The notes under the pieces were generated by a model. The model did no database searches, was not told where the DNA came from, and saw nothing but the letters and a program-made list of their open reading frames with translations. Below, piece after piece: positions 1-8,062 of a DNA stretch of 64,000 bases. Source of the stretch: Pseudonocardia sp. HH130629-09 (lineage in GTDB: Bacteria > Actinomycetota > Actinomycetes > Mycobacteriales > Pseudonocardiaceae). The stretch spans positions 2,604,001-2,668,000 of the forward strand of contig NZ_CP011868.1 of the NCBI RefSeq assembly GCF_001294645.1, in the 5' to 3' direction. How positions within the stretch are numbered: position 1 is the first letter of the stretch; each line of letters starts with the position of its first letter. A program made the translations under genes and the position numbers.

Positions 1-1302
1 GCCCAGCTCGGCAACGCCGAGTTCGACCTCACGACCGTGCAGGTGTGGGGGCCGATCCGGCCGCGGCTGTCGATCGGGCCGTTGAAGCGGCCCGCCGACA
101 ACGGCCCGGTCCTGGGCCCGCACACCGTCGACGGCGCCGGTGACGCGGTCCGCGACCTCGGCGAGGGGTTCGTGACCTGGTACCTGTGGGGCGCCACGGG
201 CATCGTGCTCGTCGCCCTGCTGGGCAGCGGGCTGATGGCGACCGCGCGGCTGCTGGTGGCGCTGCACCGGACCCGCGCCCGCCGGTACCGGCCGGTGCAC
301 TGGGACGACCTGGCCGGGCCGATCGGGCGGATGACCGTCGTCGCGGTGACGGCCTCGGTGCTGCTGTGGGCGGGTGCCGGGGTCGCCGCGCTGCACGGCA
401 CCCTGACCGGCCTGGGCCGGGTCACCTCGCTGACCGACCTCGTCGGGGCGGCGACGGTCACCCCGTCACCGGTCGGGCCCGCGGTGACCGGGGTCGCGGG
501 CGCGGTGATCGGGGACTCCCGCGCGGCCCGGATCGGCGGTCCTGCGCTGCGCGGCGAGGACGGCACCGTCACCCCGGAGGAACGCGCCTGCGGGCGCAGC
601 ACCGACTCCCTCGCCGCCGAGCTCGCCCGGCTGCGTGGCGAGGACGTCCTCAACCTGGCCTGCGCCGGGGCGGGCGTCGCGGCCGGGCTGCGGGGGCCGC
701 AGCTGCGCGAGGGCGTCACCGTCGCCCCGCAGGTCGGGCGGCTCAAGCAGGTCCGGAACCTGCAGTGGGTGGTCGTCGCGGTCGGCCCGAACGACCTGGC
801 CTGGTCGGACTTCCTGCTGTACTGCTACGGCCTCGCCACCTGCGACGACCGGCTCTCCGACGGCGAGTTCGAGTCCCGGCTGGCCGGGTTCGCCCGCGAC
901 GTCGGCGCCCTGTTCACCGACCTCGACACGCTGCCGGGCCGCCCGCGGGTGGTGGTCACCCTGTCCTACGACCCGTTCCCGGCCCGGTTCGACCCGGCCT
1001 GTGCCGACATGCGCGGACCGGCCGGCACCCCGGGCCTGGACCAGGCCAAGCTCGACCTGCTCGCCGAGCGGAACCGCCGTCTCAACGACGTGCTGACCGA
1101 CGGCGCCGTCCGCTTCGGGTTCGCCACCGCCGCGCCGGCCCTGGCGCCGCTGTGCGCCCCGGACCGCGACCGGATGCCGCCGGACATCATGGGGCTCGCC
1201 ACCCCGGACCCGTTCCACCCCACCGCGATCGGGTCGCTGCGCATCGCCGCCTCCGCCGCCGCGGCGCTCGCGTCGGCGCGCCCCGGCGGCGGCACGCCCT
1301 GA
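1..1302 (+). CDS. Membrane-anchored SGNH/GDSL hydrolase, 5' truncated by window edge
   Basis: The reading frame is open from the first base, so the true start lies upstream; an in-frame GTG at 37 is only an internal candidate. Of 433 visible residues, the first part holds two hydrophobic segments (after FVTWYLWG and near RMTVVAVTASVLLW), followed by an SGNH hydrolase domain. Block I is VIGDSRAARIGG with the nucleophile Ser, a GPND motif matches block III, and DPFHPTAIG near the C-terminus supplies the catalytic Asp and His. The domain would lie outside the membrane. SGNH domains tethered to membrane segments often act on acyl or acetyl esters of cell-wall glycans; the substrate here is unknown. 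The upstream part could be an acyltransferase membrane domain, but too little is visible to say. Confidence 0.75.
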   Translation, partial: AQLGNAEFDLTTVQVWGPIRPRLSIGPLKRPADNGPVLGPHTVDGAGDAVRDLGEGFVTWYLWGATGIVLVALLGSGLMATARLLVALHRTRARRYRPVHWDDLAGPIGRMTVVAVTASVLLWAGAGVAALHGTLTGLGRVTSLTDLVGAATVTPSPVGPAVTGVAGAVIGDSRAARIGGPALRGEDGTVTPEERACGRSTDSLAAELARLRGEDVLNLACAGAGVAAGLRGPQLREGVTVAPQVGRLKQVRNLQWVVVAVGPNDLAWSDFLLYCYGLATCDDRLSDGEFESRLAGFARDVGALFTDLDTLPGRPRVVVTLSYDPFPARFDPACADMRGPAGTPGLDQAKLDLLAERNRRLNDVLTDGAVRFGFATAAPALAPLCAPDRDRMPPDIMGLATPDPFHPTAIGSLRIAASAAAALASARPGGGTP

Positions 1303-1330
1303 CCCAGGCCTGCCGCCGCCGGGGCGGTGG

Positions 1331-2410
1331 TCAGGCGTCGGCGTCGCGCAGCACCCGCAGGGCGTTGCGGTGCGCGAGCTTGGCCAGGTCGTCGGCGCTC
1401 CACCCGCGGTCGGCGAGCGCGTCGAGCAGCCGCGGGTAGGTCGAGACGTCGGAGAGCTCGTCGGGGAGCTCGGAGGTCCCGTCGAAGTCGCCGCCGATGC
1501 CGACGTGGTCGATCCCGGCGGCCTCGCGGAGGTGCTCGACGTGGGCGACGACGTCGGCGAGGGTCGCGCGCGGCGCGGGCGGCCCGTCCCAGGTCGCGAC
1601 GAACCGGTCGCGGGCGCCGAGGTCGCGGTGGTCGACACCGGCCGCCGCCATGGCCTCGCGCAGCCGGGTGTCCCAGCCGGTGACCGCGGCGGAGACGAAG
1701 CGGGGCACGAACGTCGCCATGACCACGCCGCCGTTGCCGGGCAGCGCCTCCAGCACGTCCGCGGGCACGTTGCGCGGGTGGTCGGTGACCGCGCGGGCAC
1801 CGGAGTGGGTGAACAGCACCGGCCGGGTGCTGACGGCGAGGGCCTGGCGCATCGTCGACGGTGCGACGTGCGACAGGTCGACGATCATGCCGATGCGGTT
1901 CATCTCGGCGACGACATCGCGACCGAACGGCGAGAGCCCGTCGTGGCGGGGCGTGTCGGTGGCCGAGTCGGCCCAGTTGTTGTTCAGGTTGTGGGTCAGG
2001 GTGAGGTAGCGGACCCCGAGCCCGCGCAGGACCCGCAGCACGGCGAGCGAGTCGGCGATGCAGTGCCCGCCCTCGGCCCCCATCAGGGAGGCGACCCGCC
2101 CGGATCCGACGACGGCGTCGACGTCGTCGGCGGTGTCGGCGAACACCAGGGCGTCCGGGTGGGCGGCGAGCAGCCGTCGCACCCGGTCGACCTGGTCGAG
2201 GACGGCGGTCACCGCCTCGTCGTGGCCCAGCTCGCCCGGCACGTACACCGACCAGAACTGCGCACCGACCCGCCCGGCACGCAGCCGGGGCAGGTCGGTG
2301 TGCAGCCGTCGGTCGCCGGCGGCGACGTCCGGCTCGGCGGTCGGGTCACCCCCGGACAACTCGCGCAGGGCCCAGGGGAGGTCGTTGTGGCCGTCGAGGA
2401 CGAACGTCAT
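1331..2410 (-). CDS. Membrane dipeptidase, peptidase family M19
   Basis: This 359-residue protein is a zinc dipeptidase of the renal dipeptidase (M19) family, full length for the family. Metal ligands are visible in order: H8 and D10 in DGHNDLPW, E113 in GAEGGH, H181 in DLSH and H202 in FTHSGARA, with a late Asp in GIGGDFDG that binds substrate. No signal peptide is present, so it is probably cytosolic. The ATG start lies 7 bases after the stop codon of the upstream alcohol dehydrogenase on the same strand, suggesting co-transcription. It hydrolyses dipeptides, possibly with D-residues; some bacterial relatives act on other amides. Confidence 0.88.
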   Translation of the reverse strand: MTFVLDGHNDLPWALRELSGGDPTAEPDVAAGDRRLHTDLPRLRAGRVGAQFWSVYVPGELGHDEAVTAVLDQVDRVRRLLAAHPDALVFADTADDVDAVVGSGRVASLMGAEGGHCIADSLAVLRVLRGLGVRYLTLTHNLNNNWADSATDTPRHDGLSPFGRDVVAEMNRIGMIVDLSHVAPSTMRQALAVSTRPVLFTHSGARAVTDHPRNVPADVLEALPGNGGVVMATFVPRFVSAAVTGWDTRLREAMAAAGVDHRDLGARDRFVATWDGPPAPRATLADVVAHVEHLREAAGIDHVGIGGDFDGTSELPDELSDVSTYPRLLDALADRGWSADDLAKLAHRNALRVLRDADA

Positions 2411-2417
2411 GCCCCCA

Positions 2418-3542
2418 TCAGTAGCGGATGACGCCGCGGACGTTCTTACCGGCGTGCATGTCCTCGTAGGCGGTGGCGACCTGGTCCAGGGTGTAGGTGG
2501 TGGTGACCAGCTCGTCGAGCTTCAGCGCGCCGGCCCGGTAGAGCTCCAGCTGCCGCAGGATGTCCCAGTTCGGGTTGGACATGCCGAACATCGCACCCTG
2601 GATGCGCTTCTGGAACAGGGTGACGTCGGCCAGCGACACCGGCAGCGGCTCGGTCGAGTTGATGTCCCCCAGCGCGGTGACGACGACGGTGCCCGCCTTG
2701 CGGATCGACGCCATCGCCTGCCCGATGTGGTCGGGCTTCACGACGCCGACGGTCACGACGGTCTGGTCGGCGCCCTGACCGTTGGTGAACTGCTTCGCGA
2801 TCTCGGTGGCCTCCTCCATCGTCTCCACCGCGTGCGTGGCGCCGAGCTCCTGGGCCTTCTCCCGCTTCAGCGCGACCGGGTCGACGGCGATGATGTTCGC
2901 CGCGCCGGCGTGCGAGGCGCCCTGGACCGCGTTGATGCCGATGCCGCCGATGCCCATGACGATCGTGGTGTGCCCCGGCTGCACGCCGCCGGCGTTGACC
3001 GCGGAGCCCCAGCCGGTGCCGACGCCGCAGCCGACCAGGCAGGCGACCTCCAGCGGGATGTCGTCGGGGACGTTCACGCAGGAGTCCTCCGAGACCAGCG
3101 TGGTCTCGCAGAAGGTCGAGATGCCGCACATCTGGCCGACCGGGGTGCCGTCGTCGGCGAGCCGCAGGCGGGTGGTGTTCTCCTCCCAGCGGGTGCCGGC
3201 GAGCAGCCCCGCGCCGAGGTCGCACAGGTTCTGCATGCCGCTGGCGCACCAGCGACAGTGCCCGCAGGACGGCAGGAACGAGAAGACGACGTGGTCGCCC
3301 TCCTTGAGGCCCTTCTTGTTCGCCCCGGCGCGGGTCACGATGCCGGAGCCCTCGTGGCCGCCGGCGAACGGGTAGGTGCCGACCGGGATGTCGCCGGTGG
3401 CGATGTGGTCGTCGGAGTGGCACAGGCCCGACGCGACCATCTTCACCTCGATCTCGCCGGCGCGCGGCTCGTCGAGTTCGAGGTCGACGACCTCGTACTT
3501 GCCCGGAGCGCTCCGGACGATTGCTCCACGGGTGTGTTCCAC
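2418..3542 (-). CDS. NDMA-dependent (zinc) alcohol dehydrogenase
   Basis: A 374-residue medium-chain dehydrogenase. It shows the catalytic zinc Cys in GLCHSDDH, GGHEGSG, the structural zinc cluster (CGHCRWC followed by a fourth Cys in NLCDLGAG) and a Rossmann fold GIGGIG. The long insertion between the zinc lobes and the ending GVIRY match the actinobacterial nicotinoprotein alcohol dehydrogenases that use N,N-dimethyl-4-nitrosoaniline as artificial electron acceptor. The frame is open to 3647, but the GTG at 3542 preceded by a GAGGAG ribosome site is the better start; the extra 35 residues look random. In vivo these enzymes oxidise alcohols with tightly bound NAD(H), often linked to mycofactocin. 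It heads a likely two-gene unit with the dipeptidase. Confidence 0.85.
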   Translation of the reverse strand: MEHTRGAIVRSAPGKYEVVDLELDEPRAGEIEVKMVASGLCHSDDHIATGDIPVGTYPFAGGHEGSGIVTRAGANKKGLKEGDHVVFSFLPSCGHCRWCASGMQNLCDLGAGLLAGTRWEENTTRLRLADDGTPVGQMCGISTFCETTLVSEDSCVNVPDDIPLEVACLVGCGVGTGWGSAVNAGGVQPGHTTIVMGIGGIGINAVQGASHAGAANIIAVDPVALKREKAQELGATHAVETMEEATEIAKQFTNGQGADQTVVTVGVVKPDHIGQAMASIRKAGTVVVTALGDINSTEPLPVSLADVTLFQKRIQGAMFGMSNPNWDILRQLELYRAGALKLDELVTTTYTLDQVATAYEDMHAGKNVRGVIRY

Positions 3543-3662
3543 GGTGGTTCTCCTCAGACGTCGTCGTCCAACGGGATGCGCACGCGACGATATGAGCCAG
3601 GCCACTCCAGGGGAAGTGCCACACGCAGATCGCGGGACACCATTCACCTGTAGATCGTGTTG

Positions 3663-4418
3663 CTAACGGGGCATCCGCCGCCAGACGGCGCGGGGCAGCA
3701 GCCGCAGCCCGAGGAACAGCAGCCGCAGCGTGCCGGGCACCCAGACGTCGGCGTTGCCCCGACCGCGCCGGACCGCGCGCACCGTGGCGTCGGCGACCTG
3801 CGCGGGCGTCGACGACAGCGGCGCCGGGCTCATGCCCTCGGTCATCCGGCCGACGACGAACCCCGGGCGGATCAGCACCAGCCGCACCCCGGTGCCGTGC
3901 AACGCGTCGGCCAGGCCGGAGGCGAACCCGTCGAGCCCGGCCTTGGCGCTGCCGTAGACGTAGTTGGCGCGCCGCACCCGGACCCCGGCGACCGAGGAGT
4001 AGACGACCAGCGTCCCGCTCCCCTGCGCGCGCAGCACCTGAGCCAGCTCGATGAGCAGGTGGACCTGGGCGAGGTAGTCGGTGTGCACGATCGCGGCGGC
4101 GTGCGCGGCGTCGGTCTCGGCGCGGGCCTGGTCGCCGAGGATCCCGAACGCGACGACGGCGACGTCGATCCGCCCGTGCCGGGCGGTCACCTCGTCGAGC
4201 AGCGGGCGGTGGCGGGCGAGGTCGTCGGCGTCGAAGGCGACGGTGTCCACCGCGGCGCCCGCGGCCCGCACCCGGGCCGCCTCCGTGGTCAGCTCGTCGG
4301 GGCGGCGCGCGGCCAGTACGACCGTGTCGGTGTCGCCGGCGGCGAGCCGTTCGGCGACCTCCAGCCCGATCTCGCTGCGACCACCGAGGACCAGGACCGT
4401 ACGTTCCGAACCACCCAC
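3663..4418 (-). CDS. dprE2: DprE2-like short-chain reductase (decaprenylphosphoryl-arabinose synthesis)
   Basis: A 251-residue short-chain dehydrogenase. The N-terminal LGGRSEIGL is the cofactor loop, VVAFGILGD and SSVAGVRVRRANYVYGSAKAGLDGF carry the Ser-Tyr-Lys catalytic triad, and the C-terminus ends in a hydrophobic arm. These segments closely match mycobacterial DprE2, which reduces decaprenylphosphoryl-2-keto-ribose to the arabinose donor for arabinogalactan. The usual partner, the FAD oxidase DprE1, is not in the window, so this could be a paralogue of the main copy. The GTG at 4418 was chosen because GGGAGG lies about 7 bases upstream and the protein then starts directly at the Rossmann strand. 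It is divergent from pnuC. Confidence 0.72.
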   Translation of the reverse strand: MGGSERTVLVLGGRSEIGLEVAERLAAGDTDTVVLAARRPDELTTEAARVRAAGAAVDTVAFDADDLARHRPLLDEVTARHGRIDVAVVAFGILGDQARAETDAAHAAAIVHTDYLAQVHLLIELAQVLRAQGSGTLVVYSSVAGVRVRRANYVYGSAKAGLDGFASGLADALHGTGVRLVLIRPGFVVGRMTEGMSPAPLSSTPAQVADATVRAVRRGRGNADVWVPGTLRLLFLGLRLLPRAVWRRMPR

Positions 4419-4493
4419 ACGGTGCAGCCTCCCACCCGGTGGGGGAGCGTCGTCGCCGTGGGGTCGGACGGGGAGACCCGCTCGACCGAGGGC

Positions 4494-4513
4494 GGTGTGG
4501 GTCCGCTCACACC
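4494..4513. promoter_or_regulatory. Inverted repeat upstream of pnuC
   Basis: Perfect 6-bp arms GGTGTG and CACACC separated by 8 bases lie about 85 bases upstream of the pnuC start, in the 180-base gap shared with the divergent dprE2-like gene. A second, imperfect stem (CTCCCACC with GGTGGGGGAG, 4429-4447) sits closer to the dprE2-like start. These are operator-like in form; no regulator can be assigned. Confidence 0.3.
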
Positions 4514-4598
4514 GGCCCGGGTGGGGATGGGCGGGGACGGCGCCGTCGTTGTGTGCTGTCACGGGGCGTGCCCGCCGCGCTCCGGGAAGGGGACCGTC

Positions 4599-5237
4599 GT
4601 GGACCTCCTGCTGCACCACGGGCTGACCGCGTTCGGGCAGTTCGTGTCGTGGGCCGAGCTCGTCGGGCAGATCGGCGCCATCGCCGTGGTCTTCCTGGCG
4701 CGCCGGCGCAGTCTCGCGACCTGGCCGGTGCAGATGGCGGCCTGCGTGCTGCTGTTCACCGTCTACGCCTCGGCACACCTGGGCGGGCTCGCGTTCCGGC
4801 AGGTCATCGTGCTGGCCATCTCGGTGTTCGGGCTCGTCGCGTGGCTGCGCAGGCGCGACCCGGTCTACGGGCTCGCGGTGCGCCAGGCGAGCACCGCCCA
4901 GCGGCTCGGGCTGGCCGGGCTGCTCGTCGGCGGCACCGTCGTCATGGCGCTGGTCCTCGACGCGCTCGACGCCAGCTGGGCGCCCTGGCCGGACGCCGCG
5001 ATCTTCGTCGGCACCGCGGTCGCGTTCCTCGCCCAGGCTCTGCGGTTCGTCGAGTTCTGGGTGATCTGGCTGCTGGTCGACGCCGTCGGCGTGCCGTTGC
5101 AGCTGGCCTCGGGGCTGTGGTTCTCCGCCGCGGTCTACGTCGTGTTCGCCGGGCTGGTCGTGCACGGCTGGTGGAGCTGGGCGCGGACCCGGCGAACCGT
5201 GGCGGCAGCGCAGCGGGAGCGGTCGCGGGCGGTCTGA
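4599..5237 (+). CDS. pnuC: Nicotinamide riboside/mononucleotide transporter PnuC
   Basis: A 212-residue, strongly hydrophobic protein with about seven membrane segments. The family signature is clear at the C-terminus: a VEFWVIWLLVDAVG segment followed about 20 residues later by AAVYVVFAG and a GWWSW end. PnuC proteins passively take up nicotinamide riboside (or related vitamers) for NAD synthesis, pulled by phosphorylation in the cytosol. The GTG at 4599 was chosen because GGAAGGGG lies 6-8 bases upstream and the first membrane helix follows properly. It is monocistronic or leads into aroE, which starts 22 bases after its stop. Substrate choice among B-vitamin precursors cannot be read from sequence alone. 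Confidence 0.85.
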   Translation: MDLLLHHGLTAFGQFVSWAELVGQIGAIAVVFLARRRSLATWPVQMAACVLLFTVYASAHLGGLAFRQVIVLAISVFGLVAWLRRRDPVYGLAVRQASTAQRLGLAGLLVGGTVVMALVLDALDASWAPWPDAAIFVGTAVAFLAQALRFVEFWVIWLLVDAVGVPLQLASGLWFSAAVYVVFAGLVVHGWWSWARTRRTVAAAQRERSRAV

Positions 5238-5259
5238 GCCGCCGCGGGATACTGGCCGG

Positions 5260-6102
5260 ATGAGCACGTCCCCCGTCCGCCGCGCCGCCGTCCTGGGTTC
5301 CCCGATCGCCCATTCGCTGTCCCCGGCGCTGCACAACGCCGCCTACACCGCACTCGGGCTGGCCGGCTGGCACTACGACCGGTACGAGGTCGACGAGGCG
5401 GGCCTGGCCGGGTTCGTCGCCGGGCTCGGCCCGGAGTGGGCGGGACTGTCGCTGACGATGCCGCTCAAGCGGGTCCTGCTCGACGTCGCCGACCACGTCG
5501 CGCCGGGGGCGGCCGCGATCGGCGCCGGCAACACCCTGGTGTTCGAGGGCACCGGCGCGACGGCGCACAACACCGACGTCACCGGGATCGCGCGCTCGCT
5601 GCGCGCCGCGGGTGCCGGCGGCGGGCGCGCCGTCGTGCTCGGGGCGGGCGGGACCGCCCAGGCCGCCGTCGCCGCGCTGCACGACATGGAGGTCGACGCC
5701 GTCGACGTGCTGGTCCGCGACGCCGGGCGGGCCTCCGCGCTGCGCGGGACCGCCGAGCGGCTCGGCACCGAGGTGACGGTGCACGCGGTGCTGACCGACC
5801 CGCCCGCCGCGGCGCGGCTGCTCGAGGGCGCCGACGCGGTCGTCTCCACGCTCCCCGCGGGGGCGGCCGACGCCCTGGCCGGCGCCCGCTGGCGGCCGGG
5901 GACCGTGCTGCTCGACGCGGTCTACGCGCCGTGGCCGACGGTCGTCGCGGGCGGCGCGGCGGCGGCCGGCGCGCGGATCGTCTCCGGTCTGGAGATGCTG
6001 CTGCAGCAGGCGATCGCGCAGGTCGAGCTCATGACCGGGCGCACCGGCCCGGAAGCCGCCATGCGCGAGGCCCTCGACGCGGCCGTGCTCGCCCGCAGCT
6101 GA
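5260..6102 (+). CDS. aroE: Shikimate dehydrogenase family protein
   Basis: This 280-residue protein has the shikimate-binding motif SPIAHSLSP near residue 15, the catalytic Lys in LTMPLK, the partner Asp in GNTDV-like NTDVTG, and an NADP Rossmann loop LGAGGTAQA. It would reduce 3-dehydroshikimate to shikimate in aromatic amino acid synthesis. High-GC actinobacteria usually carry several AroE-like paralogues, so this may be the housekeeping enzyme or a quinate/aminoshikimate relative; no other aro gene is next to it. The ATG follows GATACT by 6 bases with no clear ribosome site, suggesting a leaderless message. It lies 22 bases after pnuC. Confidence 0.8.
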   Translation: MSTSPVRRAAVLGSPIAHSLSPALHNAAYTALGLAGWHYDRYEVDEAGLAGFVAGLGPEWAGLSLTMPLKRVLLDVADHVAPGAAAIGAGNTLVFEGTGATAHNTDVTGIARSLRAAGAGGGRAVVLGAGGTAQAAVAALHDMEVDAVDVLVRDAGRASALRGTAERLGTEVTVHAVLTDPPAAARLLEGADAVVSTLPAGAADALAGARWRPGTVLLDAVYAPWPTVVAGGAAAAGARIVSGLEMLLQQAIAQVELMTGRTGPEAAMREALDAAVLARS

Positions 6103-6195
6103 GGCCCCGGTCCGCGACGGCCGCACCCGCACCCCGCTCCGCGAACCGGGCGCCCGACGACGCTCGGCGAGCGGAGCGCCGCGGGCGCGACGACC

Positions 6196-6597
6196 ATGGG
6201 GGTCGTGGAGGAGACGACGGAGGCCGACGACGGGGACCAGGACCGCGGCCGCTCGTGGGGCTGGCACCGGGGGAAGGTCCGTCCGGTCGACACCGAGCTG
6301 GAGTCGGCGATCACCGGGCTCCTCTACCGGCGCCGGGGCGGGGCGACGATCTGCCCGTCCGAGGCGGCCCGCGCCGTCGACCCCGACGGCTGGCGCGACC
6401 TCATGGAACCGGCGCGGACGGCCGCGCGCCGTCTCGTCGACGCCGGGCGGGTGGAGATCGTGCAGTCCGGCCGGGTGGTGGACCCGTCGACGGCGAAGGG
6501 GCCGATCCGGATCCGCCGGGTGCCGGACCGAGCGGCCCGCCCGGCCGAGCGGCGTGCCGGACCGAGCAGAACGCCGGTCGAGAGCAGGGCCGGCTGA
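6196..6597 (+). CDS. DUF3253 domain protein
   Basis: A 133-residue protein of unknown function. The central part (ATICPSEAARAVDPDGWRDLMEPARTAA continuing to VQSGRVVDPSTAKGPIRIRR) matches the small DUF3253 family, which looks like a compact winged-helix fold with a conserved basic face. The first 30 residues are acidic and probably disordered, and the C-terminal 25 residues are Arg/Pro-rich. The domain is widespread in Proteobacteria and Actinobacteria with no established role. It stands between aroE and a methyltransferase, 21 bases before the latter, so it may share its transcript. The ATG has no convincing ribosome site. Confidence 0.7.
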   Translation: MGVVEETTEADDGDQDRGRSWGWHRGKVRPVDTELESAITGLLYRRRGGATICPSEAARAVDPDGWRDLMEPARTAARRLVDAGRVEIVQSGRVVDPSTAKGPIRIRRVPDRAARPAERRAGPSRTPVESRAG

Positions 6598-6618
6598 CGG
6601 CGTGCCAGGCTGACCCCC

Positions 6619-7422
6619 GTGCCCCGCGACACCTACACCCACGGTCATCCGGGCGTCGTCGTCCGGTCGCACGCGGCCCGCACCGCGCAGGACTCGTGCG
6701 CCTACCTGCTGGACCGGCTCGCGTCCGGCACCAGCCTGCTCGACGTCGGCTGCGGCCCCGGCAGCATCACCGCCGACCTCGCCGAGCGGGTCGCGCCCGG
6801 CCGGGTGCGCGGCGTCGAGGTGGTGCCCGGCCCCCTGGAGCAGGCCCGCGCCGGTGCCGCCGCCCGCGGCCTGGACGTGGAGTTCGTCGTCGACGACGGC
6901 TACGCCCTGTCCGACCCGGACGACACCTGGGACATCGTGCACGCCCACCAGGTGCTCCAGCACGTGTCCGACCCGGTCGCGGTGCTGCGGGAGATGGGCC
7001 GGGTCGCCCGCCCCGGCGGACTGGTCGCCGCCCGCGACGCCGACTACGCCGGGTTCCACTGGTGGCCGCACGACCCGCGCCTGGACCGCTGGCTGGAGCT
7101 GTACCGGGCCGTCGCCCGCGGCAACGACGCCGAGCCCGACGCCGGACGGCGGCTGCTCGGCTGGGCGCACGCGGCCGGGTTCACCGAGGTGACACCGTCG
7201 GCGTCGGTCTGGTGCCACGCGACCCCGCAGGCCCGCGCCGCCTGGGGCGGGATGTGGGCCGACCGCATCCACACCGGGGTCGGCCGGATGGCCGTCGACC
7301 GCGGGCTGGCCGAGGAGTCCGAGCTGGCGGACATCTCGGCGGCGTGGCGGGCGTGGGCCGCGCACCCGGACGGCTGGCTGGTGATCCCGCACGGCGAGAT
7401 CCTCGCCCGGGTGCCCGGCTGA
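6619..7422 (+). CDS. Class I SAM-dependent methyltransferase
   Basis: A 267-residue UbiE/Mtf-like methyltransferase. Motif I is SLLDVGCGPGSIT near residue 38, motif II the acidic end of RVRGVEVVPGPLEQA, and the motif IV region is DTWDIVHAHQVLQHVSDP. The rest forms the variable lid, rich in Trp. The AHQVLQHVSDP pattern is typical of small-molecule methyltransferases in actinobacteria. Nothing in the neighbourhood defines a substrate; the next gene on the opposite strand is a second, unrelated-looking methyltransferase pointing toward it. The GTG start is 21 bases after the DUF3253 gene. Confidence 0.8.
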   Translation: MPRDTYTHGHPGVVVRSHAARTAQDSCAYLLDRLASGTSLLDVGCGPGSITADLAERVAPGRVRGVEVVPGPLEQARAGAAARGLDVEFVVDDGYALSDPDDTWDIVHAHQVLQHVSDPVAVLREMGRVARPGGLVAARDADYAGFHWWPHDPRLDRWLELYRAVARGNDAEPDAGRRLLGWAHAAGFTEVTPSASVWCHATPQARAAWGGMWADRIHTGVGRMAVDRGLAEESELADISAAWRAWAAHPDGWLVIPHGEILARVPG

Positions 7423-7450
7423 GCGGGGCCGGCCGGGCGGCCGACGGGGT

Positions 7451-8053
7451 TCAGTCGCGGCGGTGCAGCGCGACGACGTAGTCGCCCCCCGACCACGGCA
7501 CGCGGTCCCAGGTGGCCCAGCGCGCGACCGGCACGAGTCCGGCGGCGGCGCACCACGCGTCGTGGTCGTCGGGGGTCGGCCAGCCCGGCTGCGTCGCGAA
7601 CCCGGCGAGCAGCAGCCCGCCGGCGCGCAGGTGCGCCGCGCACCCGGCGACCACCCCGGCACGGTCGGTCGCGTACGGGATCACGTTGCCCGCGAGCACC
7701 ACCAGCGCGAACCGGTCAGGCAGGTCGAGGTGCTCCAGGCCGGTGGCGACCCAGCGCAGCGCGGGCGCCTTGGCCCGGGCCGCGGCGATCATGTCCGGGT
7801 CGGGGTCGACGCCGGTGACGGCGATCCCGCGCCGGTCCAGCTCGATCGCGACGCGGCCGGTGCCGCAGCCGCCGTCGAGCACGGGACCGCCGCCGCACAG
7901 GGCGGTGACCAGGTCGGCCTCGCCGTGCGGGTCCTCCCCCGCCGCGGCCATCGCCGCCCACTTGCGGTCGTAGTCGGTGAGGTCGACGCGGTCCTTCCAG
8001 GAGGCCCAGTCGTCGGGCAGGTTCCCGGGGTCGAGCGTGCGGTCGTCGGACAC
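7451..8053 (-). CDS. Class I SAM-dependent methyltransferase
   Basis: A 200-residue methyltransferase. Motif I is VLDGGCGTGRVAIEL around residue 58, followed by GVDPDPDMIAAAR (ribose-binding acidic residue) and FALVVLAGNVIPY for motif IV. It resembles the class I enzymes annotated as trans-aconitate or tellurite-type methyltransferases; its real substrate is unknown. The gene starts with GTG at 8053, exactly 6 bases after a TAGCCT box (8060-8065), a leaderless arrangement. That box overlaps the TAG stop codon of the upstream fusion gene, so its promoter lies inside the end of that gene. It converges on the methyltransferase at 6619. Confidence 0.78.
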   Translation of the reverse strand: MSDDRTLDPGNLPDDWASWKDRVDLTDYDRKWAAMAAAGEDPHGEADLVTALCGGGPVLDGGCGTGRVAIELDRRGIAVTGVDPDPDMIAAARAKAPALRWVATGLEHLDLPDRFALVVLAGNVIPYATDRAGVVAGCAAHLRAGGLLLAGFATQPGWPTPDDHDAWCAAAGLVPVARWATWDRVPWSGGDYVVALHRRD

Positions 8054-8062
8054 TCCGACAGG